Shown here: piece after piece, positions 1 through 11,853 of the stretch
How positions within the stretch are numbered: the stretch's first letter is position 1
Layout of the letters: each line of letters begins with the position of its first letter
Assembly (NCBI RefSeq): GCF_030272615.1
Contig: NC_081410.1
Coordinates: forward strand, 510,011,442 to 510,075,441
Reading direction: 5' to 3'
DNA length: 64,000 nucleotides
Origin: Cryptomeria japonica
Taxonomy: Eukaryota > Streptophyta > Pinopsida > Cupressales > Cupressaceae
Notes under the pieces: generated by a model
What the model was told of the DNA's origin: nothing
Seen by the model: the letters and a program-made list of their open reading frames with translations, nothing else
Database searches by the model: none
Made by a program: the position numbers and the translations under genes

Positions 1-1035
1 ACATCACACCATTGTCCCCCCTTGGACAGGGGCGTGGCACCCCTGTCCTTGCCCTATTTTGGGCCAAGACCATTCCTAGGGTTGCATTCTTGGCTGTGCA
101 TTGGGCGGGAAACTCCCCCGATGTCGATCCATGATGAAAATCAAATCCACTAACATGTATTTAAGGGGGGCATTCATCCTCTCATTTTCACAAAATTGGA
201 TAAGTTAAGGTTGGATAAGATTGTAGTAATCAAGCATTCAATTATTCTTTTCCAGTATTGAGCATTATCAAGTCTCTCTTCAAGGCTCGGTATTGCAATC
301 AAGTCAAGGATTCAATTTACAATTCAGTCTTTCATTTAAATCTACTTGCAAGTACCTTCTTTCATTACTTGGTTAATTCCAAAACTGGGGTTTGACTGAA
401 AGGAAAACCCCCAATCCCAACCCATTTTCCTCTCTTTTTGTGTGTAGGGTGCAGATGCATAACTTTACTTTTGGATTCGGGGTTCATTTGCAGAGGTGGA
501 AAAACCCTTTTCATTTCACAGTTTTTTCAGAGAACCGTGTTCATTCCCACCATGGTCCTAGCAAATTTTCCTCAAATTCATAGGGAGACTTCGTCTCGAC
601 ATTTTACTACTAGATCCGGGTCCACAACTTCATCCCACATTTTGATCTCAAGCTATAATCAGTTCTTTGTCACTTTTGCACTACATAATTTGTCAATTCC
701 TTTCCATTTCAAAAAAGGAAGAGGGGATCAACTTAACATTCCCAATTCATTCAGAATTAAATCTACCATATTCATGTGGAGAGATTGAATGTAGTGAATT
801 ATCCTCTTCTCTTCCTAATGTAAGATGGTAAAACTTTCTTGAATTGTAATCAATAGAGAAACTCTCATCTCTCTTTGAGGGAAAGGGTAGTTTCCTTCTT
901 GATCTATCATTCACCATTTTCCCATCATTACAAATATATTGGGTGACATCGAAGGGGAATGTGTTTTTGCATGGATTATTGTCAAGACCTCATAGGGAAG
1001 AAACCTCCCCTTGCACTCTATAATATCAAAAATAT
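1..1035 (+). mobile_element. LTR-like fragment left of element F
   Basis: No protein-coding gene is supported here. A possible LTR start (TGTCCCCCC) lies at 13, with a TATA-like TATTTAAG at 158-165 followed by an untranslated-leader-like stretch. A G-rich then C-rich segment around 388-460 (GGGGTTTGACT, then AACCCCCAA) recurs in similar form at about 1631-1705, so this fragment and the next interval have parallel LTR-like organisation. It may be a related LTR that was already present when element F inserted. Short frames at 392-788 show no recognisable protein and are treated as chance. Confidence 0.3.
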
Positions 1036-2112
1036 TGTCCCTTGTAATTAATGTGTGACAAATGGCACTTTTCCTCCATGTCATCAGAGGTCAAGATCCG
1101 CCATCTTGTCCTTTTGTCCACTTAGTTCATCCATGTCAGCATTGCCTGAAGCATTGTCAACTCTACTTACTTACCACCTTCGAGGATAGAGGTGGGGCAC
1201 AGAGATGTCTGCATGGTGCTCTAGCATCCCATGAATCTGATAGAACATGGGTGGTCATTTGAGCATTATGCTTGTTCCCGGAAGGAAACATAATGCCTCT
1301 GCATGTGCCCACCAATGGCCGAATTCCTTCCTAGGCCTTTATCTTTCACTTTGGAGGCATTTTAGAGGGGTTCTTTGGAAATTTTGACAATATTATTTTA
1401 GGTTGAGCTTTTGGAGATGACTTTGCATAACATACTATAAACCCCACCATTGTTGCAACATTACCAAGCATTTCCAAGTATTTCAATATCTATTCATGAT
1501 AGGGGAGTTATCTTAATCCTTTCTCTTGCATATTTATCACTTTTATTTCCAATTTCACATAGCATTGCTATTCTCTTTATCATTTATCTTTTAGTGGCTT
1601 TCTTGGGTTGTTCGTGGAGGTGGAAACACCAAAATGGGGGTTTGACTTTGGTAGGCTCCAAAACATAACCCCCAACATTTTCTCTCTTGCATGTGTATAG
1701 GCACAACTTCATGAAGAGAAGATTATCTTGTGAGAGGCTTCATAGCATGGACCGGTTGTGATATTTTCTTACTCTTTAGTATTTTCTTTGTTTTGTTTCA
1801 TAATCTATGTTTTTCTTAAGTCTTAATATTATTTAATAAGTTCTATTAGCACGGCTAGAGCTTTCTGCTTCGACTTTACACTTTTTCCGTATAGGATGAT
1901 AGCGCACCACGCTAGAGTCCTAGTTTCATGCACTTGTCCCAAGGATTGAGGCTTTGCAGAGCCATCCAGAGATGCCTCTCGAGTGTCTAACCCTTCCTGC
2001 CTAATTTTGTTATCCCATGGCTCATCTTAGCACCAATTCGTAGAGGTAATTGTAAGGACAATTTGTCCTTGAGGATTCGTCATCCTTGAGGTGAAAAATT
2101 CCCTCTATTACA
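1036..2112 (+). mobile_element. Putative 5' LTR of gypsy element F
   Basis: The interval begins TGTCCC, ends ATTACA, and is followed directly by a primer-site-like sequence and then a gag-like frame. A TATA-like CTATAAA lies at 1435-1441. No partner LTR is in the window, so the ends are inferred only from the TG...CA termini and the downstream context. The stretch 1062-1668 contains short frames with no recognisable domain. Confidence 0.35.
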
Positions 2113-2115
2113 TTT

Positions 2116-2131
2116 TGGTGAACCTGACGTG
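2116..2131 (+). promoter_or_regulatory. Candidate primer-binding site of element F
   Basis: TGGTGAACCTGACGTG starts three bases after the inferred LTR end and about 350 bp before the gag-like frame, where a plant gypsy element has its tRNA primer site. I cannot assign the tRNA with confidence from memory. Confidence 0.3.
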
Positions 2132-2482
2132 AAACATGGTTATATTTACATTAATGTCTTTCTATTTCATTTAAGTTCTCTTAGTCTTTTAAATTTTCAA
2201 AAGTTCAAAAAAATTTTAAAAATAAAAAACAACAAAATTTTCATTTGCATTTAGTTTAAATTTCTACACTTTTATGTTTATCATTTAAAACCAACTTTAT
2301 CATTTGGTGTCCCTATAGTGTCATCCTAAACATCATGTGCCTTGTCTATTAGATTTATGACTTAGACTGCAATAGGAGCCATAGTCAGGAGATCGTCTAT
2401 GCAGATTTTCCCCCCTGATCATTACAATACTCCTCTACCCGGCACCATGCAGGGTGGGTAGTCATCCAATCCCAATGAGTTC

Positions 2483-4216
2483 TTGACCTCTCAGAGTCTG
2501 AAATATATTCAAACTAGGGGGCTTTCTCCTTCTAATTCTCAACCTAACTCTCCTGGGGGTTATACCCCATCCTGTCCTCTTGTGATCGATCATGATTTTG
2601 TGGTCACTGTGGACTTTGAAAAGATCACTATGTTGGAGCACAATTTGAGAGATTTTGAGGGTTTCTTGAATAGAGAGAATGTCCTCCCCCAAGTCAAGAA
2701 TGTTGTAGGTACCTTGAGAGACATTCTAATCTTCGATAGGAGAGGCCTGGAGATATTGAGGGCTTTGTCCATGATTGTTAAAAACCATGTGCCCCTTGTA
2801 GATGCACCCCATGCAGACAATCAATATGATCCTTTTAGTTCCTAGGTTAGTGTTAGCATTTCGGGCCTAGGCATGCACATGGTGGACTCCACCATACCTA
2901 GTGTTAGTGTTTCACTTACTCTTTTGGGACACACATGCATGGCTATTAGCTTGACCTCCATCAATGCTCAGGTATCAATAATCATCACTAGCACTACATC
3001 TATCGGTAGCACTGGTCCTTGTGAAGGTTCTGGTGGTGGTGGTGGCAAATTTGGTCCACCTCCACCTCCTCCACCTTCTAATTCCATCTTGAATACAATC
3101 TTACAGAATATGGGGCAGTTGGAGTTGCAACTAACGAACTTAGCCTCTACCTCTAGTCAGCCATTTGTGCATGCATATTACAAGAAGAGTCCCCTTGACA
3201 TTACCTTCCTGAATACTATCCTTCCAACTACTTCTAAGTTCTTGAAGTTTGATAGATTTAATGGTGATGGGGACCTGAATGTGCATATAGATTCCTTCAT
3301 GACTATGTGTAGTGACTACCATAATCTAGATTTCTTCTTACTAAAATTATTCTTGCATTCCTTCAAGGGGAGAGCATTAGAATGGTACAACTTCTTTCCT
3401 AACCACTCTATTTGTACCTTTGATCATCTTATGGATCTTTTCCTTAAACACTTTTAGGAAAATATTGGTAGCCGAGTCACTATCGTTGACATTGTTCATT
3501 GTAAACAAAAGCCCAATGAAAAGATCACTGATTTTATTTTGAGATATCACGCTATCTCGACCAAGATCCCCTTTGCCCTGCTAGATAGCAGTCTACAGAG
3601 GATGTTTATCAACAATCTGTAGCTATTATTGAGGGAGAAACTATTCCTTAACCGATATCAGAACTTTGCTAACATTTTCTCTACTCTCACCGATTACTAG
3701 TACATTGTGTTACAGTTCAGAGATACTTCTTCCAAAACCGTCATAGTGGGTCCTTTACAGGTTTGACCATATATGGGTTCTAGAAGAATAAGGTCATTGC
3801 TAATATTGTAGCTATTCCTCTGATGGTTGCTATGCAATCCCTGCAACAAAATAGAGTTTTCACTAATCTAAATGACTCCTACTTGAGCATCATGCAACAA
3901 TTGTTGAAAGACAAAGGTTATTACCCTTTCAAAAATGAACTATTGTCTGATAGTTGGCCTTATCTGCATTGGTATAATGGTTCAAATTTTTTTTATTATC
4001 ATCATGTGCTTGGTCACAACATTGAGTGATGTTATCATCTTTGACATGTTGTCTAAGACCACATCGATAGTGGTGCAATAAAGGTAGATGCATAGAAACA
4101 TAAATCAAACAATTTTGTTGATAAAACTAATAGTGGCTTGCAAATTTATATTGATCCATTCCCTCCACATTCAATAAACATCATTTTTTCATCAGATCCT
4201 TCTTAGGATGATGGTC
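2483..4216 (+). pseudogene. gag: Ty3/gypsy Gag of element F, decayed
   Basis: Gag forms the retrotransposon particle and binds its RNA. The frame from 2483 runs through a Gly-rich then Pro-rich linker (about 3030-3080) into a typical gypsy capsid segment at about 3230-3560. There the motifs KFDRFNGDG, SFKGRALEWY and HLMDLFLKHF are readable, followed after a TAG by KPNEKITDFI. A frameshift near 3740-3820 moves the frame. The C-terminal nucleic-acid-binding motif at about 3980-4050 (YYHHVLGHN, then C-x-HL) is the variant zinc knuckle of Tat-like Gags, with its first Cys lost. In-frame stops at 2843, 3455 and elsewhere show it is dead. Confidence 0.75.
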
Positions 4217-4221
4217 CATAT

Positions 4222-4660
4222 GTGAACATGGTTACCATGACCCCCATTAGCTCACTTTTGGTCCAGAAGGAGAAAGTATCTAATTTTTCCTTGTCATTTA
4301 CCCCTCTAGATGCTCCATATTGTGGAGAGCATGCTCCTCTTTACATCCCTACCAAGTTGAATGGTCAAACTATCATAGGTGTGATGGTTGACCCATCTAG
4401 CAGAGTCGATGTTATTAGAGATGAGACTCTCTTTGTGAATGGTTGGCATAGACCAATGTATGATGAGTGTCATGCAACTTTGAGGAAATGTGATGGGGTC
4501 TCTATTCGCCCCTTGGGAAGATCACCTTGATGGTCCTTGTAGGACCTAAGGTGGTGTCCTCTGTGTTCATTATCATTCCCAAATCAAACCTCTTCTAAGT
4601 TAAGCTTGGAACTTGTAGGTTGATTACTATAGAAGAAGTCCCCTTAGTTGTGCACAAATG
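4222..4660 (+). pseudogene. Retropepsin-like protease of element F, decayed
   Basis: In the same frame as the end of gag, residues read LYIPTKLNGQTIIGVMVDPS followed by SRVDVI. This matches the flap-to-active-site segment of plant gypsy aspartic proteases, where D-[ST]-G is expected; here the triad is D-P-S, so it is probably inactive. After a TGA at about 4528 a further stretch (KFPHEDTMHVI near 4665-4700) resembles the end of the protease domain. Retropepsin would cleave the Gag-Pol polyprotein. RT and integrase of this element are not visible to its right before the next insertion. Confidence 0.6.
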
Positions 4661-5654
4661 TCTCAAATTTCCCCATGAGGACACAATGCATGTCATCCAA
4701 GACACTAAATACCAACCCGTGGTTTCCATGGGGATTTTTCGTTGGACCACTTTCGGCCTGCTCCGATGGGACCCATGCCACCCTGTGGTGATTTAATGTA
4801 CCATGCTTATTATCAGTATAGAATGAGGGACTCAACCCCTACATCGATGCAACCTAGTGTTTCATTGCCACTTTCTGAATCGACCTCTCCTCCATCATTC
4901 TAATCTTGGAGTGGGTAGTGGCTCATGTCCCCTCACCATTAGGGGTTTAGGCTAAGCCCTCTCCCTCAAATAGACCTCCGCATCCACCTGAGAGCACACA
5001 TTCTCCAATGGTGTCTACTGTTCTGGCAACTGCACCCAACATACCCAAGGGAAAGGCACTCGTGTTGTCAAAGTGAGTAGCCCTCCCTCCCTTCGAGCTC
5101 TTGATCATGGCCAATATTCCTCGGCCCTCTCCTTATGTGAAAGGGAAGCGCTCCTCTCATATCCCTTCATCATAGCCTATGTTGGTGCCCTCTGCTTGTC
5201 TGGTTGTTCCTTAATAAAAATTAGGCCGAGCGCCCCTTGCTATAGATGTGGTACCTCTCCAAGATGCACCTCCTGTTTCCTCAGTTAGACTTCTCCCATC
5301 CTTGAAACAATTCTAGAGGCCTCTCCTATGGAACACAATGTTCTTGAATCCTTTCCGACTTCGGTTGGTGGTCCTTGCCTCTATCAAATTCAATGTGCAT
5401 GTGAGTGTAAATGCTCTCGATGGGTCTGAGCTCGAGAGTGTGATGCTACCTTATAGTCTACTAGGATCGGTCCAACACCTAGCATTGTTGTTTTGGAGCC
5501 TATTTCCTTAATTTCTCCCATCTCTACACCTGTTTTAGTCTCACTTCCTACTACTTCAGAGAATTTTGATCAACCTCCCTCTTAATAGGTGCAGGTTTTC
5601 ATTGGTCCTTCTTTTGAGCAGCCTCTTATCACTTCTTTTCCAAACTGACCGGCA
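4661..5654 (+). other. Decayed spacer of element F up to the insertion point of element C
   Basis: Pro/Ser-rich broken frames (for example 5073-5288 and 5490-5580) resemble a linker between protease and RT but carry no domain I recognise. The stretch ends exactly where the LTR of element C begins. The rest of F is presumably beyond the right edge of the window. Confidence 0.4.
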
Positions 5655-6575
5655 TGTAAAGCATTGAGAGGCGGGGTGAATCAGTGACACCAAAAACAAT
5701 ACTACTTTAAACACTAATCGATAGATATACTTAGCGAGATTGTTAAACACTATGCACGCTATCCAAAATGATATAAAAGCATCAACAATAAGTAAAACAT
5801 CCACCATAACACAAGTGTTTATACATGGAAAACCCAAATGGGAAAAACCATGGTGAGGTGGGATTCACAAGTTAACTATCTGCAGTAATAGGTAACTGAC
5901 CAGTTAAGGTCTACAATAATGCTCTGCTAGGAGCGAATCTTGTTAAACATCCCAAATCTTAGTTAAAAGTTATACCCTGTTAAAGGTAGTACCCTGTTAG
6001 GAGTAACCTCGGTAGAGGATTTCTGAATCCAAACTAATGGATTACCTTGTTAGAGGATTTGTACAATGAAGCTTGTTAGAGCTTACCTAGTTAGGGGAAT
6101 TGATTGTTGCAGTGATTCAAAAACAACAGGTGGTGTGATCTAGTAATAGCACAACTTGCTTGAATAGATCCTCTTCTCTGCATTCAAAACTTCATTACCA
6201 ACATACTCTGCAACTTAACACTTTTTCCTTTGCATCAAATCATCTCATATCATATCTACTTTTCTCATCATCATCATACAAAATAATTCATTGTGATGTC
6301 AATATATAGACATTTAGATATTTAGACATTTCATGTTGGCCTTGGAAATCATATCACAATTTCCTAGGTGTGGTGTATCTGGTCAAACAAACATAACTCA
6401 TCACATAAATACCACCAAAATTTGTCAGTTAGCATAACTCATCATGACCTGTGATAACTCATCATACAATCAATGAATATCGGTTGGAGTTAACCATATC
6501 AACATATAAATTGTTTGTCCTTCCATGCTCTTGTGATAATCTCTACTATATCTTCAAGTTGATGTCAAGTCATTC

Positions 6576-6606
<31 letters not shown>

Positions 6607-6787
6607 AATTGTCTCCATGTATATACGGATTGCCACCATGTACCGGTTTGGTATAAACTTCTAGTATACTGGTTGCAATATAAATAACTTTGAAGTCACC
6701 AATAGACAATGTGATCATATGTGTGTGTATGTGTTTCATCAATGAAAACATATGAAGCTATTCATTACAATCATCATCAAGACAACA
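5655..6787 (-). repeat. 3' LTR of element C
   Basis: In plus orientation the LTR starts TGTAAAGC at 5655 and ends AGACAACA at 6787, so on its own strand it begins TGTTGTCT and ends in CA. A purine-rich tract abuts it on the internal side. The terminal part (CTGATTCACCCC on the minus strand) resembles the end of the E-family LTR. It contains a (TA)n run at about 6572-6604. The left flanking bases are CGGCA; no partner is available to test the TSD. Confidence 0.7.
6572..6604. repeat. (TA)n microsatellite in C LTR
   Basis: Alternating TA for about 30 bases inside the LTR of element C. Confidence 0.9.
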
Positions 6788-6801
6788 ATCTCCTACTTTG
6801 G
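6788..6801 (-). promoter_or_regulatory. Polypurine tract of element C
   Basis: Minus-strand CCAAAGTAGGAGAT lies immediately before the LTR start (TGTTGT). It is a slightly decayed form of the CCAAAGGGGGAGAT tract found in B, E and H. It would prime plus-strand DNA synthesis. Confidence 0.75.
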
Positions 6802-6998
6802 TATTGATGGCAACACTTAGAAAATTTTATAGCTATACAACTAAGTGTTCTTACAAAAATTTATATATATATATTACACATATATTTCTACTCCTACTCC
6901 CCCTTGCTTCATACAACACTACATACAAAATTTTCACAACACACATACATATTTCTACTCCCCCTTTGACAACAATGCCAAATTGAAAATAAAAATAC

Positions 6999-7045
<47 letters not shown>

Positions 7046-7210
7046 AAAGTTTGTATCAAAATGTTTTACATACAAAAAAACTTGAAAATTTGAATCAAGA
7101 TGTATACATTGAAATCCTTAGAAAAAAGTCACTAGAGTTATGCTTCAATTGAGGAAAATCATGTTCCCATGTCTCTAGCAAGTTCTCAATGATCTCAGTT
7201 GTGGTCATAA
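6802..7210. other. Non-coding 3' internal region of element C with compound microsatellite
   Basis: No coding sequence is supported. A (TA)n run followed by (GA)n lies at about 6998-7045. A second polypurine-like tract (plus strand CTCCCCCTTTG) lies near 6957-6967, as also seen in B, E and H. Confidence 0.7.
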
Positions 7211-7211
7211 T

Positions 7212-10200
7212 CTAAGTACAGAACTCTTCCATTGAATCAAGTGTAGATGTCTTTGGAGTAGCCAAAATTGCTTCTACATTGTTGTAGGCTCTTTGCAATA
7301 TGTCCACTTGGGGTCTGAGCAGATTCTTCAACTCCTTCAGGGATGAGAGTCTTTTTTCCTTTTTAAAATTATATGTATCTAATATGTTTTGGAAATCATC
7401 CACAGATTTGCCAAAAGAAAAAATAGAATCTTGTAATGGAACATATGCATTGCATATCTTCTCTAGTTCTTTCTCTATTTTAGCTCACCTATTATTGATA
7501 TCAGAATAAAAGAATGAAACATTAGAAGTAGATGCAATAATTTTGCCTCCAATTTCAATAGCTTTTCTTAATAAATCTTTATTGAGAGATAGAGAAATTC
7601 TTCCTATATCAATTTCTTTCATAAGCTTCTCTCCATGCTTCTTCATGTAGCTCTTCTCAGCATAAGTTTACGCTTCTTCTTCTAGGCACTTAAGTTGCTC
7701 GGATGCATTAGCAACCAGCTGAAAGCTTGCCAATAGGAGTTGACAAATGCCATGTAGTAGTTTCTGGTAGCAGACTTATTAGAATATCCACTGCATTTTG
7801 CATGGTTTCTGCTTCCATTCTCTCTTCTTTAAGTCTTTTCTTTTGTGCCCTAGATTGCATGAAAGTTGCAATCTTCATCAATTTTGATGCACTCATGTTA
7901 TCAACAATTATAGGCCCTGTGATGCCTAATGAGTCATCATCATCTTCATCAGTCTGTTGTATGACTAATGAACTTACTAGTTTAGCAGATGTCTCCTTAT
8001 TAATATTTTCTTGTTCCTTCTCCTTCTCTTGTTCAAAATTTTGTTTATTAACTTTGTCATCAGGTTCCTTATGACTGGCCTGTGAAACTAGTGGGAGTTG
8101 GGGTTTCATTGATTGTTCTTTGACTGGTGAAATATTCACTCTTTGTTGAGTTGTCGGTATCTCAACTATAGTAACCTGTGAATCTGTAAATGTCGGTGGT
8201 TGCATATCTAGTGTAGCAACATTTCTGGATAGATCAATTGCATCTTGAATATCATCAATTATGACTCATTGGGAGATAGTTACATCCTTCTTCTTGACAG
8301 GATAGAGAACATCATCTTGCACTGTTTCTTCCTCATCCATTTTTGGTAGGTCAACAGTATCTTGCTCATCCTTAGATGACTATATAATATTTTGCATTCA
8401 TTGAATATTACGAGCAATCTGATGAGTCTCAATTTTAACATGTTGCACCTTTCCACTAAGTAGCTTTAGTCTTCTTGACTTGAAAGAAAATTGGGCTTTG
8501 TATTTATCAAGCAATACAATTAACTCATCCTTTGATAAATTAGAAACATATTGCACAAATATATCATCAAAAATTTCTTTTTCTTTCTTTATAGCTTCCT
8601 CCCATTTATTCAAAATAATAGTATATAAAGAATCACAAATATATTTTTCAAGATCATGTGGTAATTTATTGTAATGGTACAAATAACTGATTACCTTTTG
8701 AACAATTTGTTCCTTCTGATTTTCATCAAATGAATCAAAAGATCTTTGACATTATCAAATTTGTTTCTCCCTAATGTCTTTACCATTCTCTCAAAATTAG
8801 TCTTAGGCTTGTAAGTTAAGACATTAATAAGCACAATTGCCTTTGTCACTTCTTTCACTGGTTTAGCTGCTTTACCAGTTTCTTTCATTTTCTTTGTTTC
8901 CTCCTTAGTATTAGTGTCTTCAAATTCTGCTTGGAGAATCATTTTTCAACCTCTCTTCTTCGATTCAGGTTTCTTCTTTACATATACTTTAGGTTCCAAT
9001 TCCTTTTTAGTTTGGACACTTTGTGTCACTCTAGTACTTTTTGTTACCAGGGGTGCTTGCTCAGCCTTCTTCCTCTTACCTTTACCAGTAATGGTTGGAA
9101 CATTACTGGTCTCAGTTTTTGCAATTTTTTCTTCAACAGTACCCAGTCTTACCTTCTTTTTGTCCCCTAGAGATGCCAACAGGTTATTGGCATAACTGAT
9201 CAATAAGTCATAATTGACTTCATAGCTCATGTCTTCCATTTCATCTTCTCTAGGCTCAATAGCTTCCATCAGACATAAATCAACGGTGACTGAAAATGAT
9301 GTCCTTAGAAAAAGATTTCACCACATCCTTAGGTAGCCTTACCCTCATACTCATCTTCTTCTGAAATTCATTGAAATATTTATTCATTGCAACAGAGAAG
9401 GTGTTCCTCATAGCCTTAATGTTATTCTTAAACTTGGTAGTTACCGATAGTTCTTTAGACCATTCAAGATCACCAATTCCTGGTAGGAAATTCTGGAAAT
9501 AAAAGAATAAACCAATCAACAACTGACAAAATTTAAACGTTTGACTGCTATCCTTCTTGATAGAATGAAGATTCAATATTAATTGGATCCTTATTGCCTC
9601 ACATAGGTCATAATTAGCATTTTCACCTATTATTTTATAAACAGTATGCACTACTGCAGATGCTACACTTCTCATTCTACTAGAATAGAATATCCGGTAG
9701 CCTATAGCTATAGTTGCCAGTTTAACCACTGGGTCCTTAATGTTATTGATAGAAAAAGAATGCCCATCAGAGGTTGATGAGGTTAAAGTGTTTATTGTCT
9801 CTTTTGAAATTCGCCTCAGTTAGGTACTTCACCAGTTGAGAAAAAACCAATTACTACTTGAATAGCCTCCTTGGTTATAGTGTGTGTTCTTTCCAAATAC
9901 ATATTCTCCCCATGAACATGACTCAGAATAATTTGGATATATTCCTTTTCAAAATCTTCAAGAAAATAAGCTGCATTATGAAAACCTTTCTCATAAACCC
10001 TAATATACTTGGGTTGAATCTTTCCATTTTCATCGCAAAGGGATTTCAACTAAGAATAAATTGACAATGATCTTGTCTTCAATTTTATAGTCAATGTAGC
10101 TAGACAGATCTCCTTTCACTATGACTTCGTTAGGAACTTGAGATAAAGCATTATAAGACACAATTTATTATGATTTCACAACTTCCATAGGTTCTAGTGT

Positions 10201-10239
10201 GATCATCAATTTTTCTACTTGCTTAGACGATGATGCCAT
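7212..10239 (-). pseudogene. ORF2 of element C: large protein of unknown function, decayed
   Basis: I do not recognise the family. The start is chosen at 10239 (MASSSKQ), which matches the MASAS and MTSTS starts of B and E. Fragments in order are: an N-terminal domain with HVHGENMYLERTHTITKEAI (about 9960-9870); a second segment at 9729-9280 with FKFCQLLIGLFFYFQ; a Lys-rich basic linker (about 9130-8950); a helical segment (about 8942-8400); an acidic/Gln-rich linker (8205-7900); and a C-terminal coiled coil to 7212. By eye it is about 40% identical to B ORF2 over about 110 residues. Several stops and frameshifts make it non-functional. There is no RT, protease or integrase motif. Confidence 0.7.
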
Positions 10240-10350
10240 TTCAGATAAATTGGATTCGAAGTAGGATTTTCAAAGAAATACCTCAATTACATGCACTTCC
10301 TTGGTTACCAGTTGATTACTCAAGTGCACACCAGTTCAACCTTCACTAAC

Positions 10351-10355
10351 CTTCA
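10351..10355. repeat. Left target-site duplication of element A
   Basis: CTTCA immediately before the 5' LTR, repeated exactly at 37486-37490 after the 3' LTR. Confidence 0.95.
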
Positions 10356-11606
10356 TGTTATCACTGATTTAAAATGGGCTTTTCTTTTCCCATAATTGGC
10401 TATGGTTTTTTGAAATTTTGAGTAAGGCACATTTTCAAATGCTTTAGCTCTATTTTAGGCCTTAAGAGTTTAGGGTTTTTTGATTTTTAAATCACCCGAT
10501 GTCTATTTAAAACCCTCTGGTTTCTATTCTTTTGTTACTTTATCCACTTAAGTAATGGGTCATGGGATCATAGGAAGTGTCCCCCCTTGTCGTTTGCCTA
10601 GGCGGTCATGTTAATTAATCGCAAAAAAATTCTGCCTTATGTGTATTCCTCCTAAAGTTGTCGGGCCCAGTAAGTAGTGTGCATCTCGCGGATGGATCTA
10701 CGGCTTTTTCTATTTTGCTAGGCGAAGTTGCGCATAGTTTAAAACTAGCAAAGTTGCAAAAATGACATGGCATGCCAACTAGGTGGTCTAGCTGGTCAAT
10801 GAGGGCGAGTAAAAGGGTGGCAAGCGACATAAGCTACAACAGTCAGCAAGTCAGGATTAAAGCTTAAAAGGTGGGTCCTAGAGGTGAGTCATGTTGCAGG
10901 TTAGGAGATAAAATGGTAGATACAGGTGTCAAAAATTAATTAGAGCCCAGTGCTTTCTCTTGGCAAATAAAAAAGCGACATGCTAGCTCTGAAGATGACT
11001 GTATGCTAGGTGTTCAAAGTGAGTTAGAGGGCCCACCCTTCCCAAAGCCTATTCAGATGGTTAATAGCCAATCAACTAAAAAATGATTTGACGACCCGTG
11101 CTATTTTGCAAGGGTAAGATGCTCATGCTTTATACCCTGCAAAATAGAAAAAGTGAATGAGGACCGTCCATGTGTCTTGATGGATGGTAATGTGTCCAAG
11201 GACACGTGGTCTTAGAAGAAAGCCATGGGCCCACCAAGGTGGAACCGGTAGTATAAGAGAAAGACACGTGGCCAGCGTTGAGTCGAATGCAAAAGGCATT
11301 TCAAGGCTAGTGGTTGAGTGCCATGTGGTAGCATGTAGCCAATAGAGAAGCGGGACTCTGCGTGGAGCCAAAGTTGTTAGTTAGTGTAACGGTCGATCAA
11401 GTTTCTTTTGATCGGATGGTCAACGCTATTTCGCAGGACCAAGCTGCCCGATAGTTATGCTTCGTGAAGTTGTGAAAGAGAAAAAAGAAAGACTTGTAGG
11501 AACGTTGTGACTCGTTGCAGTGAAAAATATGAATTCTCCTATGAATTCAATTTTGGAGGGACAACCGAAGTATGCAAAATCAATGTTGTAGTTAAGACCC
11601 TGGGTA

Positions 11607-11617
11607 CAATATATGAT
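11607..11617 (+). promoter_or_regulatory. TATA-like site in A 5' LTR
   Basis: CAATATATGAT lies 244 bp before the LTR protein start. The same motif occurs at 32652-32662 in the 3' LTR and as CATATATGAT at 63125-63134 in element G at nearly the same distance, although neighbouring LTR sequence has diverged. A start site about 30 bp downstream would place the whole frame in the transcript. Confidence 0.5.
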
Positions 11618-11853
11618 TTCCCATCAACTAGATGAAGATATTCTTTTAAAGAATTATTGTAGAGGAGCAGATGCAGAGCTATCTTCTTTAGGTATAGTGC
11701 AAGTCAATTCAGCTGCAAAGCAGATTCCTTCGAGTTAAGAACAGGTTTTCTCGTACTCTTGTGTAGCAATTTCTGTGTGGTGTGTTTCAGATAAGATATT
11801 GACTCGTCATAGAAGTATCTAGGGGCGGTATTCATTTCTTACATTTTTTTTAA

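Larger units (their letters stand above)
5655..10355 (-). mobile_element. Element C, left part: RT-less copia-derived retroelement
   Basis: Read on the minus strand, this part holds the 3' end of the element: ORF2 (10239 to 7212), a polypurine tract and the 3' LTR. It is cut at 10355 by element A and resumes at 37486, where a zinc-knuckle Gag is found in the same orientation. No RT, RNase H or integrase motif is visible in either part. Its primer site and 5' LTR lie outside the window because element D cuts it again at 38211. The layout matches elements B and E. Confidence 0.75.

Noticed and set aside
392-1668. Several short plus-strand frames at the left edge
   Set aside because: No recognisable domain; they lie in LTR-like sequence with promoter-like features.
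6845-7093. Frames with Tyr-Ile and Arg-Glu repeats
   Set aside because: Translation of the compound (TA)n(GA)n microsatellite.
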